A stretch of 64,000 bases of DNA, taken from positions 60,829,613-60,893,612 of the forward strand of contig NC_133172.1 in the NCBI RefSeq assembly GCF_040802235.1. The letters are read 5' to 3'. Position 1 is the stretch's first letter. Every line of letters starts with the position of its first letter. This DNA comes from Manis javanica. Its lineage: Eukaryota; Chordata; Mammalia; Pholidota; Manidae. The position numbers were made by a program, and so were the translations under genes. Below, one piece after another: positions 46,897 to 60,800 of this stretch. The notes under the pieces are model-generated. The model did not search any database and was not told the DNA's origin. It was given only the letters and a program-made list of their open reading frames with translations.

Positions 46897-49800
46897 TGGT
46901 GAGTCACTTCATAGCCTGTGAACTCTCGTCATGTGCGTGGGGTAGGCAGGTTACCTGGAGACAGTATTTTCTGGTTTGGTTATGCTTCTGAATAAGCTCT
47001 CCTTTACTCCTTGGTGCTTTTGCTGTAAACTATAGCAGATTAAATCACCAACCACTTGGACTAATGAATTAAGTTTATTCTGTGCTTCAGCATGTCAGAT
47101 ATTCAAGGTTTAGTTAAGAAAATAGTTGTTCGGTTCTGTTTTTTCTTAACAGTTTTCAGCTGTACAGGCATGTTCTCTGTCTCCAGTGCTTTTCAGAGAA
47201 GTTCTGAGGTGGGCTTTCTTCTGGTTGGGGGCTGCTGGACCAGACCTGGCACATCTTGAGTGTGTGCTCTTGCCCGGCTCCGCGGCAGCTTGGGTCTGTT
47301 CTGTGGTTTACATCGCTGTCCTCGCCTGTCACTAATGCTCTTGGGAATTAGGTAACCTCTTCACCTCCTGGCCTGTTACTTTTTTTGGTCTCTGTCACAG
47401 ACACTGAGCTTGTTATTGGAGCTGGTCCTTACTGACATGCAGTGGTTTCGCATATTGTTGGAGTGCTCAGTGTTTAAATCCGAGCCAGGTCATTTAATTA
47501 TTGCAGCTGCCAGTGCGCAGGTCAGATCTGTCTAGACCATTTTCATTTCAGACCACATTAAAGGCTCTTGCTGGCTTTGGAGACGCTGAAAGCTGAACGT
47601 TTTCTTGGAGAGCCAGGCATTTGATTCCCTGTTTCATAAGCATGGTCAGACCAAAAGGGATTTTAATTATAATTTAGGCTTAAATATAAACCTTGCAAAG
47701 ACTAAACTTTTTATATGTAGTCAAATTAGAAAGTGATTATATCTAAAGGTTTTAGCAGTTTTATAAGAAACAGTGATACAGGAGACCATAAGGGAAAGAG
47801 CAGTTCAAATATGGCTTAGGACAAGAATAAAATAAAGCTAGAGTGACCCAAATGCCCTTACCTAGCCTCCCAACTGGCATTTTTTTAAAAATGTGAGCCA
47901 ATCGGATTCTGTTTTGGTGTGCTTTCCACATAGTAACATGTTGCAAGTGTTAACTCAGTGCTTAAAAAGGTGTCATTATTTTCTCTTTCCTATGACTCCT
48001 CTTTCTAATTTACTTAGTAGACTCAACCATCCTCTCAGGGACGTACGTTGGAGATCGGAGGCCCCACCGACCCCTCCCAACATCCATCTCCCCGTGCTCC
48101 TCCCCCCTCCCCTTTCTCAGACCACACCCCTCCGTCCGGGCTGTCATCTCTGTACAGTTACTGTTCTTGTCTCTGTTTCTCCATTTTCTCCTCTCTTCCC
48201 CCGAGTCCATCTTTTAGTCTGCTGGAAGCACAGCTGGGGCCTTGCTGCCTACACACGCTGTCAGTGACAGGCCTCTTCTACTCGCTTGTGTCTGCACTGT
48301 TTGTTAGTCCTGTAGTGCCTGTCCCACTGTCCAGGACTGAACCTGCCTCCCTGTTGAGTCTGAACTCAGCAGTGGATAGCAGGGGCCAGAACTCACTCAT
48401 TTCTGCATGCTTTGCAGCCGCACAGCACAGTATCTGCAATGTTGTAAACCCTTTGTATGTTTCTGGCTGGATGATCGAGTGATTGATTCTGCCCTTACGC
48501 ACAGCCAGCCACAGCAGGCTCTTGCAGGGGCTCATCGCAGTGCGCACCTGGTGCCTTTGCCTTTTAAATCAGTTCCTAAGGCTTGGAGTAGCCTATCTTC
48601 CCCACCCCACCCATGTGCCCCCAAATCCAGTTAACCGACCAGTTCCATTGAGCTCTGTAGCTCCTGATGGAAATCGATGGCTCTCTTTTCTGTGTCTGGA
48701 AGCATTCTTTCTGTGAAATTCTTGTTGAGAGGCCTTATCTGGCTCTCCCTTTGCATTGTCACCTTCTGTCTGATGTCGGTCTCTCTCCAGTAAGTGTGAC
48801 TCCCTTGATCATTGAATGGACTTGATAAGAAGTGATTGGAGAAATCAACTAAGGAAGTCATTGAAAGCAGTAGTTCTCAGTCAGTAGCGGGCATGAGAAT
48901 GAACTGGGTGCCTCTGAACATTGTGGACTCTGGGACCCTCGGGCCGTTGTCCTGCATGTGCTGCAGTGAGTGGGCTTGGAGAAATGCTGTGTTAGGACGT
49001 GTGATGTATGTGGTGGTTGTATTTGAGCAGGTTTTCCTTCTCGAAACAAACCCGGGGCGTGCGTGACCAGAGCACCCAGCACACTGGCTGGCTGTGTAGA
49101 GCGCAGGTTTGCAGCCCTTCCCCCACTCTTGCGGCCTGCGGTTGGGCCTTGCGCTGACTTCTCTGCCTGGCAGAGCTGTGCACACGTGTCCATGACGAGT
49201 GTTCCTGGATAAGAAAAGGAACTGTTCTGGGTAGGAGTCTACCTTCCAGTGATGCAGTCAGATGCTATATTGGGTAAATGTTTTGATAATAGCCATAGCA
49301 TACTGAAATAGTTCCATTAATGTAACATCACATTCTAGAGTGTTTTATGATATGATAAGATTAAGAATTGAGATGTGGAAGGCACTGTGTCTATTAGAAA
49401 TAATCAAAATCTTGCCCATGCTATGCTGCACACCACAGTGCATGCTGACTTCTAGTGTGATTTCCCAATGCACACCGTACCTCACTTCCTCCCATGTGTC
49501 CATTTCAGTCCGCATAGCAGCATTGCACCCTTAAACACGAATAGGTGATGCTTGGAAGCAAGTGTGCAGTTCACTTTTAGGTATAACAGTAAAGAAATTA
49601 ATTTCTCTTTGCTGATTCTTTTCAAAATAAGGAAACAAAATCAGTGCTCAGGTGCCAAAGGATTCATACTGTCATTATTGGTGGCTTTGTGTGAAGACTT
49701 GCTGTTCTGTGTGACCACTGTCAGTATTCTTTTTTCAGGAACTTTTTGTTGTCAGGCAGGTGTGCCCCACTCCCCACAGGGGTGTGCCGTCAGGACAAAT

Positions 49801-50971
49801 GAAGAATTAGGAGGCTGTTTTTAGGCCCCTGCCTTAACTTACACGTTATGGGGTCCACCCTCTGGGGCCATTTTTCCCTTCTATAAATAGACTTCCAAGG
49901 TAAAATATATTTAGTTCTCTGTAATAAAACATGATTCTTTGTGGTATTACATTTTTCTTGAAATACATTTCTTGAAAAAAATTTGGCCTCATGCATACTT
50001 GGAGAAATCTTCAGTTATGCACCAAAAGTGAATTAAAAGGCATGTGTCTTTTCCTTAACTTCACAATTAAAACTCTTCTATCAGCTGTAAGATGACATTG
50101 ATGCTCAGTGTCTGAAAGACACAGATGATTCTAAAACTCAACATAATTTCAGAGATGTGAACTGTAAGAAAATGTACATCTTACAGAAAAAGAATGGATG
50201 GAATATACAGATTGTTGGCAGTTGGGAGGAAGTAAGTATGAAGTGTTCCAAAGAGATATTTAGAAGTTCTCAGTCTTCTGGTATGTTTGGAAGTACCTTT
50301 TCCACCCACGGAGTTAATCCGTTAGGAACCCATCTAGTGCACTTCGACCTGCGTTCATGCAAGGCCATTTTCTGACCTCAGTTAAGATTGTCAGGAGGAG
50401 ACCACCAGATGGATAATTCTAAAGAGTGCTTCTCAAGCACAGTTTTATATAGAGGACTGATTCTTGGTGTAATTCAGACTTTTCGAATTTTTTAATTACC
50501 CTCATTAGAGAATTCATATATAGGGCAGTGATTTTAAGTCCCCAACTTAATTGTCATGATTTTCTTTTTAAATTAAGTTGTCCAAAATATGTACCCCCTT
50601 GTCTCAGACAAAGTGAGCTATTAAAGTCAGATTTCATTGAGGGGTATTTTTAGACAGCACATATTATTTACTTTATTATAATTTCATTTTAATTTCTACC
50701 TTCTGAAGGTTTCCCTTTAGCTTCCTGAAGAGTGGAAAATAAATACAAGCCTCTTTTTCATACCTCCAAATTAAAAATAATTTCATAGTCATTGTTTATT
50801 TTCAGTAAATTGTTTATTCAGTGCAGAATTAAAATGTCATAGCTTTGTTAATTGGGTGACAACTTTAAGGGTTCAGTTTTTGAAAAGCAGATAATTGTTG
50901 AGACTTTTATAGTTTGTATAGCTGTATACTTAACTAACGAGATAGTTACTGATCATTTTCTTTCTAAACAG
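46829..50971 (+). other. USP10: USP10 intron 3 (4.1 kb)
   Basis: From GTAAGC to acceptor 'ttctttctaaacag'. Apart from the duplicated donor at its start and a dispersed repeat at 48805-48985, nothing specific was recognised. Pyrimidine-rich, repeat-like sequence at 48.0-48.7 kb could be an old LINE. Confidence 0.8.
48805..48985 (+). repeat. Dispersed repeat flanking exon 3, copy B
   Basis: Direct-orientation partner of 45814-45995, about 3 kb apart with exon 3 between them. Confidence 0.6.
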
Positions 50972-52015
50972 GACAAGAATATCAAAGAATTGAGTTTGGT
51001 GTTAATGAAGTAATCGAACCCAGCGACACTTTGCCGAGAACTCCCAACTACAGTATTTCAAGCACATTGAATCCTCAGGCCCCTGAATTTATTCTTAGTT
51101 GCACAACTTCCAAAAAGACCTCTGATGACATAGAAAAAGAAGCAAGCTTTAGCTCTGTTGACTGCCAGCACCCAGGCTCTGCCCCAGCTCTGGACGGCAG
51201 CTCTAATGTGGAGGCAGAAGTTTTAGAAAATGATGGTGTCTCAGGTGGTCTCGGACAAAGGGAGCGTAAAAAGAAGAAAAAACGTCCACCTGGATATTAC
51301 AGTTACTTGAAAGATGGTGGTGAGGGTGACCTTCCCGCAGAAGCCCTGGTCAATGGCCACGCCAACCCAGCAGTCCCCAACAGTGTAGGCACAGAGGATG
51401 CAGAGCTGGTGGGAGACGTGCCCCTCTCGGGGACACCCAGGACTTGCGGCAGCCCTCAGGACTCCACGGACTTCGTCAGTGATGCCGTGCCTGGTGGGCC
51501 TTTCCCTGGAGCCCTTGACAGCGATGCCAGGACTGCAGGGCAGCCTGAGGGCTGTCACGGGGCTGACTTTGAGCAATCATGCCTCCCTGCAGAGGCTGGC
51601 GGGGACAGCCTCTTGAGGACAGCTGTGGCTCTGCCTTACGTTGGGACTGATACTACTGAAAACCTCGGAGTTGCTAATGGACAAATACTTGAATCCTCGG
51701 GTGAGGGCTCAGCTGCCAACGGGGTGGAGGTGCCCACTGTGGAAAGCGCGGACTCGGACCCAGCTAAAGCCGAGAGCGCTTCCTTCCCAGCCGACACCCT
51801 GGCCTCTGTGGCGGGCGCCGCTTCTGCCAGCCAGCCTGCCAAGTCCTGGGCCAGTCTTTTTCATGGTTCCAAGCCCTCTTCCTCCTCGCCTGTGGCCTCG
51901 GTGGAAACTAAGTGTTCCCCTCCTGCCACATCTCCCCTGGTCTCTGAGAAGCAAGCCGAAGTCAGAGAAGGGCTTGTGCCGGTGTCAGAGGATCCTGTAG
52001 CCATAAAGATTGCAG
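50972..52015 (+). CDS. USP10: USP10 coding exon 4 (long disordered regulatory region)
   Basis: 1044 nt, phase 1 to phase 1, encoding residues 51-398 and one base of Glu399. It begins [20 protein letters not shown] and ends ...EDPVAIKIA at donor GCAG|GTATCA. A PAM2-like motif ([13 protein letters not shown], residues 80-92) resembles the poly(A)-binding-protein interaction motif described for USP10. A basic patch [11 protein letters not shown] (residues 147-157) follows, then a long low-complexity region rich in Ser, Ala, Pro, Gly, Asp and Glu that is more divergent from human than the rest, and a conserved KSWASLFH block near residue 345. One extra residue (Ala before KSW) makes this protein one longer than human up to the catalytic Cys. 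Reading on past the donor gives a stop in intron 4 at 52113. Confidence 0.98.
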
Positions 52016-54297
52016 GTATCACTGAAAAGATACAAGTGGAAAGTGAGCGACGCCTCTTGAATGGGAGGTTTGAGGCAGTCTGGGCTGGTAACTGCCATCC
52101 CGGGCCGCAGTAGATTCCCATGTATTCACAGGCATTTCTGAAGAATTCCATGCCTTACAGGGTCTCTCCCCAAAAGGAAAACAATATATAAGCAAAATTG
52201 GGGGGATATCATGCCTTCGTGTTAAGTGGAAAGTCCATGTCTATTACCACTTCTTTCTATTGACAAATTATATTTCCATTTCTTGCCTTTTGGTCAAGTA
52301 ATTCCACTCCATTGTGTGACCGTGTAATGGGCTTGTCCTGCATGTGTCACAGCTGCTGTACACCTTTGGTATGATGGTCCTTGATTTGGACTCCCTTTCC
52401 ACTGTTTCTTTTCTGTTTCTTAGGATACAAGAAAGCATATTGGGTTTTTTTCTTTTTAATGCCTATGTTGGATTGAGTAAATGAATATTACTCCAGTTTT
52501 AGCATACCTGGATCAGCTATTGACAGGAACAGAAAAACAGTTTGGCCCAAAGTTAACGTTTTATTTTGAGTTGCCGAAGCTCAAATGTAGGACCAGTTTA
52601 TAATACCAATAATAAAGCTGCATAATCTTTAGCTGTTTTTTAAGTTAAAGTAGGAAGTCAGAAATACAGAGTAGTGGGTAGGTTTAAACATATCTAAGAA
52701 GCCAAGCCTGTTTCTTCAGGTTTCATTGTACCAAGAAGTTTGGCAGACAGTTCTCTAGAATCTTGGCCCATTAGCCAAGTTAAAATAAGCTGTCTCATTT
52801 AGGCTTGCTTGACATTTGGGAACACCTGCCGGCGTTCATTACCAGGATGAGAATGATTGCGATAGCGAGCTGCAACATAGCCTTTATGAATGGTCAGAAT
52901 CCCATAAAATATAAAACACATCCTTTTGATGGTAGTAAGATGACAGCAAACAATACTTAAAAAAAGAATGATCATTTTATTCCTTATGTAAAACACATTA
53001 TTTTGAATAAGGTTGGTGTTTGGAGTTCTGTTAAAATGAGAAGGTAATTGATAGGCCAATCATCATTTTGGGCTTCATATATACTTTTAAAAACCACATG
53101 ATTTCTTTATTATAACTTTTAGCATGTATTCATTGCAAGGAGAAGGCCAAGTCATGGTAAGACAGGATAAGACTTTGTATAGATCATTAAGTCTAAAATT
53201 TACTTTTAACCTATAATGAGGAATGCATGGTGGGATGCTTTTTAAAACGTGCCTTCTAAATTCAGTGTCATAGAGTCATTGTAATTTGTTATCTAAAAAT
53301 TACTTCACAAAGGAAAACCTCCTGTTCCTGGGAAATTTTCTCAACGTTTATTTTAAAACAAGAAAGAAAAGCTTCACTTTAAATATTTAAAGTCATGTGG
53401 CTTTAGATGTAGTTTGATGTATAGTTTGCTATGTTCTTCATGTGTTAAAATCTAATTGGCCTGCTGAAGTCCAGCGTTGACCTGCTTTGCAGACGGCCGT
53501 GAAGGTAGTTTACAGTTACTTGTATTAGTGGAGAGTCTTGCTGCAAACAGTCCATCTAGTTTTGAATTGATCCCTCTGAGCAGATTTATTTTTTTTAATC
53601 CTACTTGAATTAGGCCAGTTATAAAGCTGTTCTAATGATCTGAGCAGAAGTGTAGTTCCTTTAAAATACTTAATTCTTTAGAGCTTATTTATTGAGTCTC
53701 AAGAATGTAGTTGCTGCCAGGTTTCAGTGTTACTTCCTGTAGAATAATACAGCAATAGTGGTCACCTGAATAACTTGGCATCAGATAGAGCTTAGGTGAA
53801 GTGAATTGGGATTTTTTTCCTTTTGTCATATTCTTACTTAGAGGTTTACTTTATAAAAATGATACAGTATATTCAGTTTGTTATGAGTCAGATCTGCTAC
53901 AAACTTCCTTTAATAGGCATGCTTTTGAGTATATGTCCACTTACTTGAAATAGCATTTAACTGAAATTCTAGATCCATTAAAAGACCTGTGAATGTTAAT
54001 TATCATAGAATTTTACCTGCATTAGCATCTAACTGGTTCTACTGAGAGAGTACTTTTTATGTTTATCATTATGTTTATTAACTTTCAGGAAAGAGAGAGA
54101 AGGGAACAGTTCAGACATGAAGTTTACTCTTTTCTGAATTCTTAGAATAATATCAGTATCCACAGCTGATTTTGATCCCAGATTCACTTATTTTGGATGT
54201 CCATGTCTCTGGATCATCTGCCATGTCATTAAGCTGGTGCTTAATAACCAACTAATTTATGATAACCACAATTGAAATACAAATTAGGAAGACAGAC

Positions 54298-54355
54298 CAA
54301 CTGTAAACAAAGAATAGGAAATTAGGGAGCAAATCAACTGTAAACAAAGAATAGG
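54298..54355 (+). repeat. Short tandem duplication (37-bp unit)
   Basis: CAACTGTAAACAAAGAATAG followed by G occurs at 54298 and again at 54335, a 21-bp perfect repeat with 37-bp spacing. Confidence 0.85.
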
Positions 54356-57300
54356 CATCATGCATAAGGCATTTTGAAGTGAAACACACCCAACTCTTGA
54401 TTAGTGTGGACTGTTTATCCATGGCTCAGGTGGAGTCTGCTTTCACCTCTCTGGTGGCAGGGCCATCTTCACAGTGTAGATTATTTGTCAACATTTTGTC
54501 CCACTGGCTTTTTTTCTCAAGTGTAAGCTCTCATTTAAGGAGGTGGAGGGCAAGAGCGCTCACACCGGAATGCTACATGCCTTCTGCAGGATGAACCCGC
54601 ACGAAAGGTCTGCAGAGCTTGGAGAGGGGTCTGTGTTCTGTGAGTGGTTTGTGTTAGTCTGAGAGGAAATATTTGCCATTTTTAAGTAGGAATAACTAAG
54701 TCAGAAAGTGAGAAAAAGAAACCCAAAAATCTTAATAGCTTGTGTTTGAAAGTGGCCACAGCACTGGACATAACCGAATGTAGGAGCGAGTGTGGCCTTG
54801 CAGGCCATAGAGCAGGACCTGTGCTGGGTGCTCTCCGTTAGCTCACAGCCAGGATCTGCCTGTACTCAAATATCTGATTGGGAAACTGACCATATCCTTG
54901 TAATGAATACTAAACTGTCCCTGGATTTTAACTAAGGAACATTTGTCATATCCCAAACTTGAGCTGTAGCAAGTGCTTTTGATTCACAATAGAGCTATTT
55001 GTATTTTGTTTTGCTCATTGTATAGGAGTGTAATTAATGGTGGGCAGGGAGAGAGTCTAGGCCAAGTGCCTAAGTAAAATAAGTTAAAATTCCAGTGAAC
55101 GAGAACTCGATAAACTGAGGTCTTTGACAGCTCTTAAAAAATGATGTTCCGTGAGGAAATTGAAGTATGTGTCACTTACTAAGAGTTCTAGTCATACCTG
55201 TTTAACATGCAATTTTGCACAGTGGTTTCATGCCTAAAATTTGTAGCTGGAGAGTACAGCGAAATCATTACAAGTTGGATCTCAGAAAAAAGAAATCCTG
55301 ATGTCCATGTTCATCTTACATGTAAACAGATATATACCTTACAGTTGACCTATGATTGAGGGGCTTGTAAATCATATTATACTTCCTCCTTCCTTGGGAA
55401 GCAATTTTTCAAATATTCTGCATTTCCCTTCAGATTCTCCAGAGAAGCAAAGGTTGTGTAGCTCCTCATGCCCTGCGCCGAAGGGCGCGCTGCTGCTGTG
55501 GGGATGCGTGCGGGGGGTGGGAACTCAGTCCACCCCCACTTCCATGTGTGTATGGCCTTGCCGGTACTGCTGAGGCGTCTGTTTTAATAGAACTAAATTG
55601 AGACTCCTCCCCTTATAGAACATGTTCATCTATAGCCGGAGGGTAGTGGTACATTTTGGTCACTTTGCTATCCTCTCCCTGATTAGGTAACCAAGGTAGC
55701 CTGTGTTCTTCCAAAGTGATGTAATGAGGAAAAGAAATACTTGGAGACTGTTCTGGACAGGTAGGAAGATGACAGGAAAGCAGGTCAACAACATTAGGGT
55801 GACAATTACAGGCCCATTATTGAGCCTTAAGAATCAGTGAAAGTTCTGCACCATGCGTTCTCATGGATTTTATAGGATAATATAACCTCTAAATCCTAAT
55901 TGTAGTAAAACAGAATTTGATGTGTAAATCTGTACAAGAATAATCATAGCTTGTGTTGACTTAAAATTTTACAGTGCTCATATTGCCATTGAGTTTATAA
56001 GTCATTTGAATGGATTGTGGCAACATATGTGAGCTACTGTTTATGTCTTGAGATACAAGAAAAAATATTAACCACTTAGTTTTCTGTGTATCAGCAGATT
56101 TCATAAGAAGGTTTAACTTCAATTCAGCCATTTAAAGTTTGAGGTATATTGTAACAGTGAAGACCCTGGTTTCTATTTCTTAGCTCTTACGTGATGTGCC
56201 CTTCCAATGGCATTGTTCTGGGCAGTGCCCCCAACTCCTGTGCAGAAGACAGACTGGGGAGGCCGCTAAAGTTGCTGTGTAAACGGGTCTGTAGTAAATT
56301 ACACCAACAGTGATGAATTGCAAAGGCCTCTGGGGAGAAGCTCATTACTGTAGTCAGCTTCTGATTATTTGCACTGAGAGAAGTTGAACTAGATGGCCAA
56401 CAATGACTTTGGACTGCATGTCAGATTTAAGATGGCAACTTCAGGAAATACCCTGCAGTTCTCTCCTTTGTGCCCCCTTCTGTTTTGTGTCTTTTGACCT
56501 CCATAACGACTGTGCTTATTGACGGCTAGGCTAGGAATAAAATAGTAAATGGAAATGGTGATATTGTTAAAAAAAAGGAACTTACTAATTAAATAGAGGC
56601 AGGGGATTATACCCAAAAGCAGTATTGATACTGGCTTGTTTGCAAGTCATGAATAATTGACTTGAATTATGGCAGTAAGATTCATTCATTTTAACAGGAC
56701 TCAGTGATAGTGATGGTGACTGTTTCAGGCACCAGAACCCCCTTTGCCCCAGGCTGGGTCGCTGGGAGCGGCGAGAGTGGCTCGCTGGTGCACCTGCCAC
56801 ATGTTAGTGTCTGGCTCAGTTTGAAGTCACTGAAATCATTCAGGGGGAAAAGGCTCAATGTACAGTGTGTTACAAAACTGAGTCTTTAAATTGGATATTT
56901 GGTTTTTATGAGAAAATCCTAGACAGAAAGGTATTTACCTTAATTTCTTTATAATCCTTCATTCCCTTTGAAATGGAGCTTTATTATATATTCACAGAAT
57001 GTTCAGAACTTTTAAGGAATTTTTAAGCTAATTTCTTTCTTCTTGGAGTACTGAAATCTCAAACTCTCCCATAAACCAATTTCCTCTTTCCTTCTCTTCC
57101 CACCTGTACTGGCTCTTTATTTTCTAATGAGTGTTGTGGGGCAGCTGTTAAGGAGCTGGCCGTCCTGCCTGGTGTTTTCTGTATGAGTATTAACGGTGAC
57201 CTGGTTGGTTTCAGGTAAGGAGCAGTGTCTGCTGCAGGCGCTCTTGCCCTCAGTCTGCTTCTCCACAGGGTCCCTGGAGGCTTTCTGAACATGGGACCAA

Positions 57301-59019
57301 ACAATCTCTAAAGTCCACTGGGCCATTTCTAGCACGAATGGAGTTATTCACTATAACCAGTAGCTTTAGTATCCACAAACGTCCCGTCATCCTGCTACTG
57401 CTGAGTGCTTGTGTGCCAGCCACCGTCTAGGTCAGTGAGTGACCATCAGTGTTGCCTCGAGGGTTATCTAAGGGATAAGAGGAAAGGAGCAGACAGCAGC
57501 AGCTCTGATGAGCGGTGAGGTCATCTGCAGTGGGGAGTGGGTGGCGGAGGCAAGTGGTGGTGTACCTGGTGGGGGTCAGTCAGGATGGCAGGAGCAGGCT
57601 GGGACACAGAAGGCATGAAGTCCTGTCCCCACGGTGCAGGGGTGCGGTCTCTAGGGGTCACCCACTGCAGGAAGGGAGCTGCACAGCCCTGCCACATGGC
57701 AGGCAGGCGGCCACAACGTTGGTGATGGCAATGGCGTCTGCCACCGGGAGACACACGGATGCAGCTCCAGTCAGCGGTCCACTTATTTTGGGAGTAGTGT
57801 TGGGGATCACTGGAAGATACCAGCAACTGAGCGATACTGTATTTTAGCTTATGGAAAACTTGCCACTGCAGAGAAAATTTTTCTAGAATAACAGTCATTA
57901 AGGAGAATCTAGACTGTTCAGTATCTTCTCTGTATGTTTTAAGTGTGAAGACCTAGTAATCTACATTTATGAGTATTATACCAGAAGGTTGTTCTTTTAA
58001 AGAATGTTAAAGACTTGAAAAGAAGCTAGTTGTGGTACATTGTCTAATAAATGTGTCGAGTGTCCTTTTGTTGTACATTATGTTTCAGAGTTTTTGCCTT
58101 TTTTATTTTGTAGATGTTTACTTGCGATGTTCCGTTACTTGCAGTTATTAAACACAGCACTAGGTGATGCTAGAGACTTGAACTTGACATTGTGGAAGCC
58201 GAGCAATAAACTGCCTTTTTATCTGCCTGCTCCTTAAGCAGGCAGAACATGAGAAGGAGTGGCGAGCAGCTGCATCAACTCAAGGGAAGGGTAGATGTAG
58301 AAACTAAAGGTTTCTGTCCAGCAGTACTTGCTGTTTCACAGAGAAGTGCTGGAAACAAGTCGGCTGGCTAATGGTCAATTTTCAGTCGGCTGTGTTCTCT
58401 GATTCTGTAGAGCTGGAACGTTTCAGCCTCTAGGTGTGTGGATAGTCTGGGCACGTAACTCAGTTAAGAACGTAGGAGGTGTGGAGCTTAGAGAAGTTGG
58501 TTCTTGATATTTTTGCACCTGTTTCCCTTTTGAGTGTGGAGTTGGCTTTGTCATAAATATATTTTTTTAAATTTAACAAGATAGGGTGTCAAAGTACTTT
58601 TGACCTCCTATAAACATGTTTTTGAGTCTGTTAAAACAGTTGACATGAAAGGGGAATTCCAGCTCTTGTAAGCCTGTCCCCTCGTCATTTTCTTTACATT
58701 TTCCTCCAGTGTCTGTACTAAACAGCAATTAAGTCATCAAGCCACCTTCCCCCACCCCCACCCCCAACCTTCACGACTACCCCACTGTAGAAGACTTTGC
58801 CTCCCGTGTCATAAAGAAAACTGAGGTTGCTGTTTCCTTTCTTTCCCCACTGTGAGCTGCAGTAAGTCCGTCCTTCCCCTAGTGGTAACCCTGTCCCCCT
58901 GCAATCCTGGGAACCCCTTGGTGACCCCATCCTGTCTCCTCAGCCAGGCTGCTAGGAGGGGGAGATGCATGTATGCTTTCCACTCCTGCACTCCTGCTTG
59001 AAGCCCTAGAACTGCTTCT

Positions 59020-59420
59020 GCCCCCACTGTTAGTTCAGACACTCCTGTCCTTCTCATCACCGGTAGGCAATCTTCTCAGCCTCTCACTTAGACGTGGTGG
59101 TGCGCAGGGTCCCACTCCTGATGCTGTGTGCTTCTTGCTATGTGTGTAGTCAGAGTGTGCAGGTCGGCCCTGAGCCGCAGGGGCCTGGTGGGCATGTGTG
59201 CCCAGCTGTGTTGCTGGCAGGCCCGAATGTGAGTGTGCTGTTAATTAGGTATCATCTGGGTGCCTCTTATTAGCACCTCTAAAACTGAACTCATGATCTC
59301 ATCACTGCACAAAGCAAACAATGACCCGCTCGTCTTGTAAGTCTCCTCTGGATGGAAGGCATGGCACCCCAGCTGGAGACATGCTGGTATCGGCTGCTGT
59401 TTGCTGTCGTGGACCTCAGG
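59020..59420 (+). mobile_element. L2 fragment, sense
   Basis: 'tctaaaactgaactcatgat' followed by 'ctcatcactgcacaaa' is the L2 ORF2 3' signature. Edges uncertain. Confidence 0.5.
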
Positions 59421-59964
59421 CTGCCTGCCCCAGGGGTTCTCTGATCCTTGGACTGGGCTAAGCATCCTCTCCGCTGAGCCCCCTGCAGCTTGGCCCACAC
59501 AGTATTGTCCCTTCTTCACTGGTCTGCAAGCTCTCCTGAAGCAGAGCCCCCTCTCAGCCACCTCTGCCTCCGGAAGCAGCGCCCAGCAGGGCTCAGTGAA
59601 GGGCAGCAAGTCATTTAACAGAGGCCCTTGGTTTAGGAAGGCAATTGATTTAGAGTCTTGTTATGTAAAACTTAACATTAATTGTTTTTAGATATAAAAG
59701 GGCTATGGCAAAGATTTGCAGGTGTCTTGCGAGAGTGTTCATTTGGGATTGATGCTTATTTGAAAATACAGCGTTTTATAGAGTAATTACATAAAATAGT
59801 TGCTATTCTGTAGCACACGCTGCAAATTGTGGACTGTTGTGAAAATATGGCTCAAAGACAAATGTAAAAATCCATTGTGAGTAGAAGATCTTAAGCCTGT
59901 GGGGAAAAGTTAATATCTGAAACCTTAGAGTAAAATGATTTTAAAGTAGAGCCCATTATTTATT

Positions 59965-60200
59965 GAGAGGACAGGCCTGGCCTCTGGAGTCAGGTAGACC
60001 CAGGTTCACAAGTCAGCTCAGTCATGTGACCTACACCAGTTACCCAGCCCCTCCAGATCTCAGATCCCCCGCCCTGTAACGTTTGGATGATATTGTGTCT
60101 CTTTGGTAGGGTTGCCAGGATAGTCATGAGTGATACAGATAAAGCTTCCGGCACAGGGTCTGCCACCTGACCTGACGTGTCTGTGCTGGGTACTGTGACA
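59965..60200 (+). mobile_element. MIR SINE, sense
   Basis: 'ctggagtcaggtagacccag', 'gttcacaagtcagctcagtc', 'atgtgacctacaccagttac' and 'cagatctcagatcc' follow MIR. Confidence 0.7.
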
Positions 60201-60579
60201 CGTGGGCTTGCTTAGTTCTGTACCCGTAGTGAGAGATGAGAGGAGCTTCACAAAGCTTTGTCTAATCGAACAGGTCCCCCTGGGTTTTTCTTGAGCCTGT
60301 AATGTTTTACTTTTTATAAATGGGAAAAGTATTCCCTGTGCTTCCTTGGTTAGAGGAAAGAAGGCATTTATTCTCACAGAAGGGAGGGAACGAGGCAGTG
60401 TGAGTTTATATGTTGACATTAGAATTTTGCACATTAATTTCTTCATTTAATGTTTAAAAGTCTGGGACCTGCTGGTCCAACTGTGTTTTAGAATCCATGC
60501 CTTGGGTGGATGCTGATAGCAAATGTGTGTCCACTTTTTCTTTTCTACTACACAATTAAAAAGTAAAGGGAGGCAGTGT

Positions 60580-60800
60580 GGTAGGGCCATGTAGGTCATG
60601 GGTTTCAGGCACTGCTGGGCTCCTGAGCTCCTCTGTGAACAGAGAGGTAAACTAGTTAAGCTTTTTGAGCCTCAGTTTCCTTATTGGTGAAAGAATAGTG
60701 TTGGTATTCTCGGATGATGGAGGATTAAGTGCAGCCAGTTAGTATCTGTTGGTTGTGAAGCACTTAGTATAGAAGGTGCCTGTAAATTGTAGCTGTCACT
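60580..60800 (+). mobile_element. MIR SINE, sense
   Basis: 'agctttttgagcctcagttt', 'ccttattggtgaaagaatag' and 'ggattaagtgcagccagtta' then 'gtgaagcacttagta' match MIR. Confidence 0.8.

Noticed and set aside
47990..48720. Possible coding exon from the 124- and 144-codon frames in intron 3
   Set aside because: Pyrimidine-rich repeat-like sequence with overlapping frames on several strands; no USP10 isoform is known to me with such an exon.
51241..52151. Minus-strand and other-frame open frames within exon 4
   Set aside because: Shadows of the USP10 exon, with no independent similarity.
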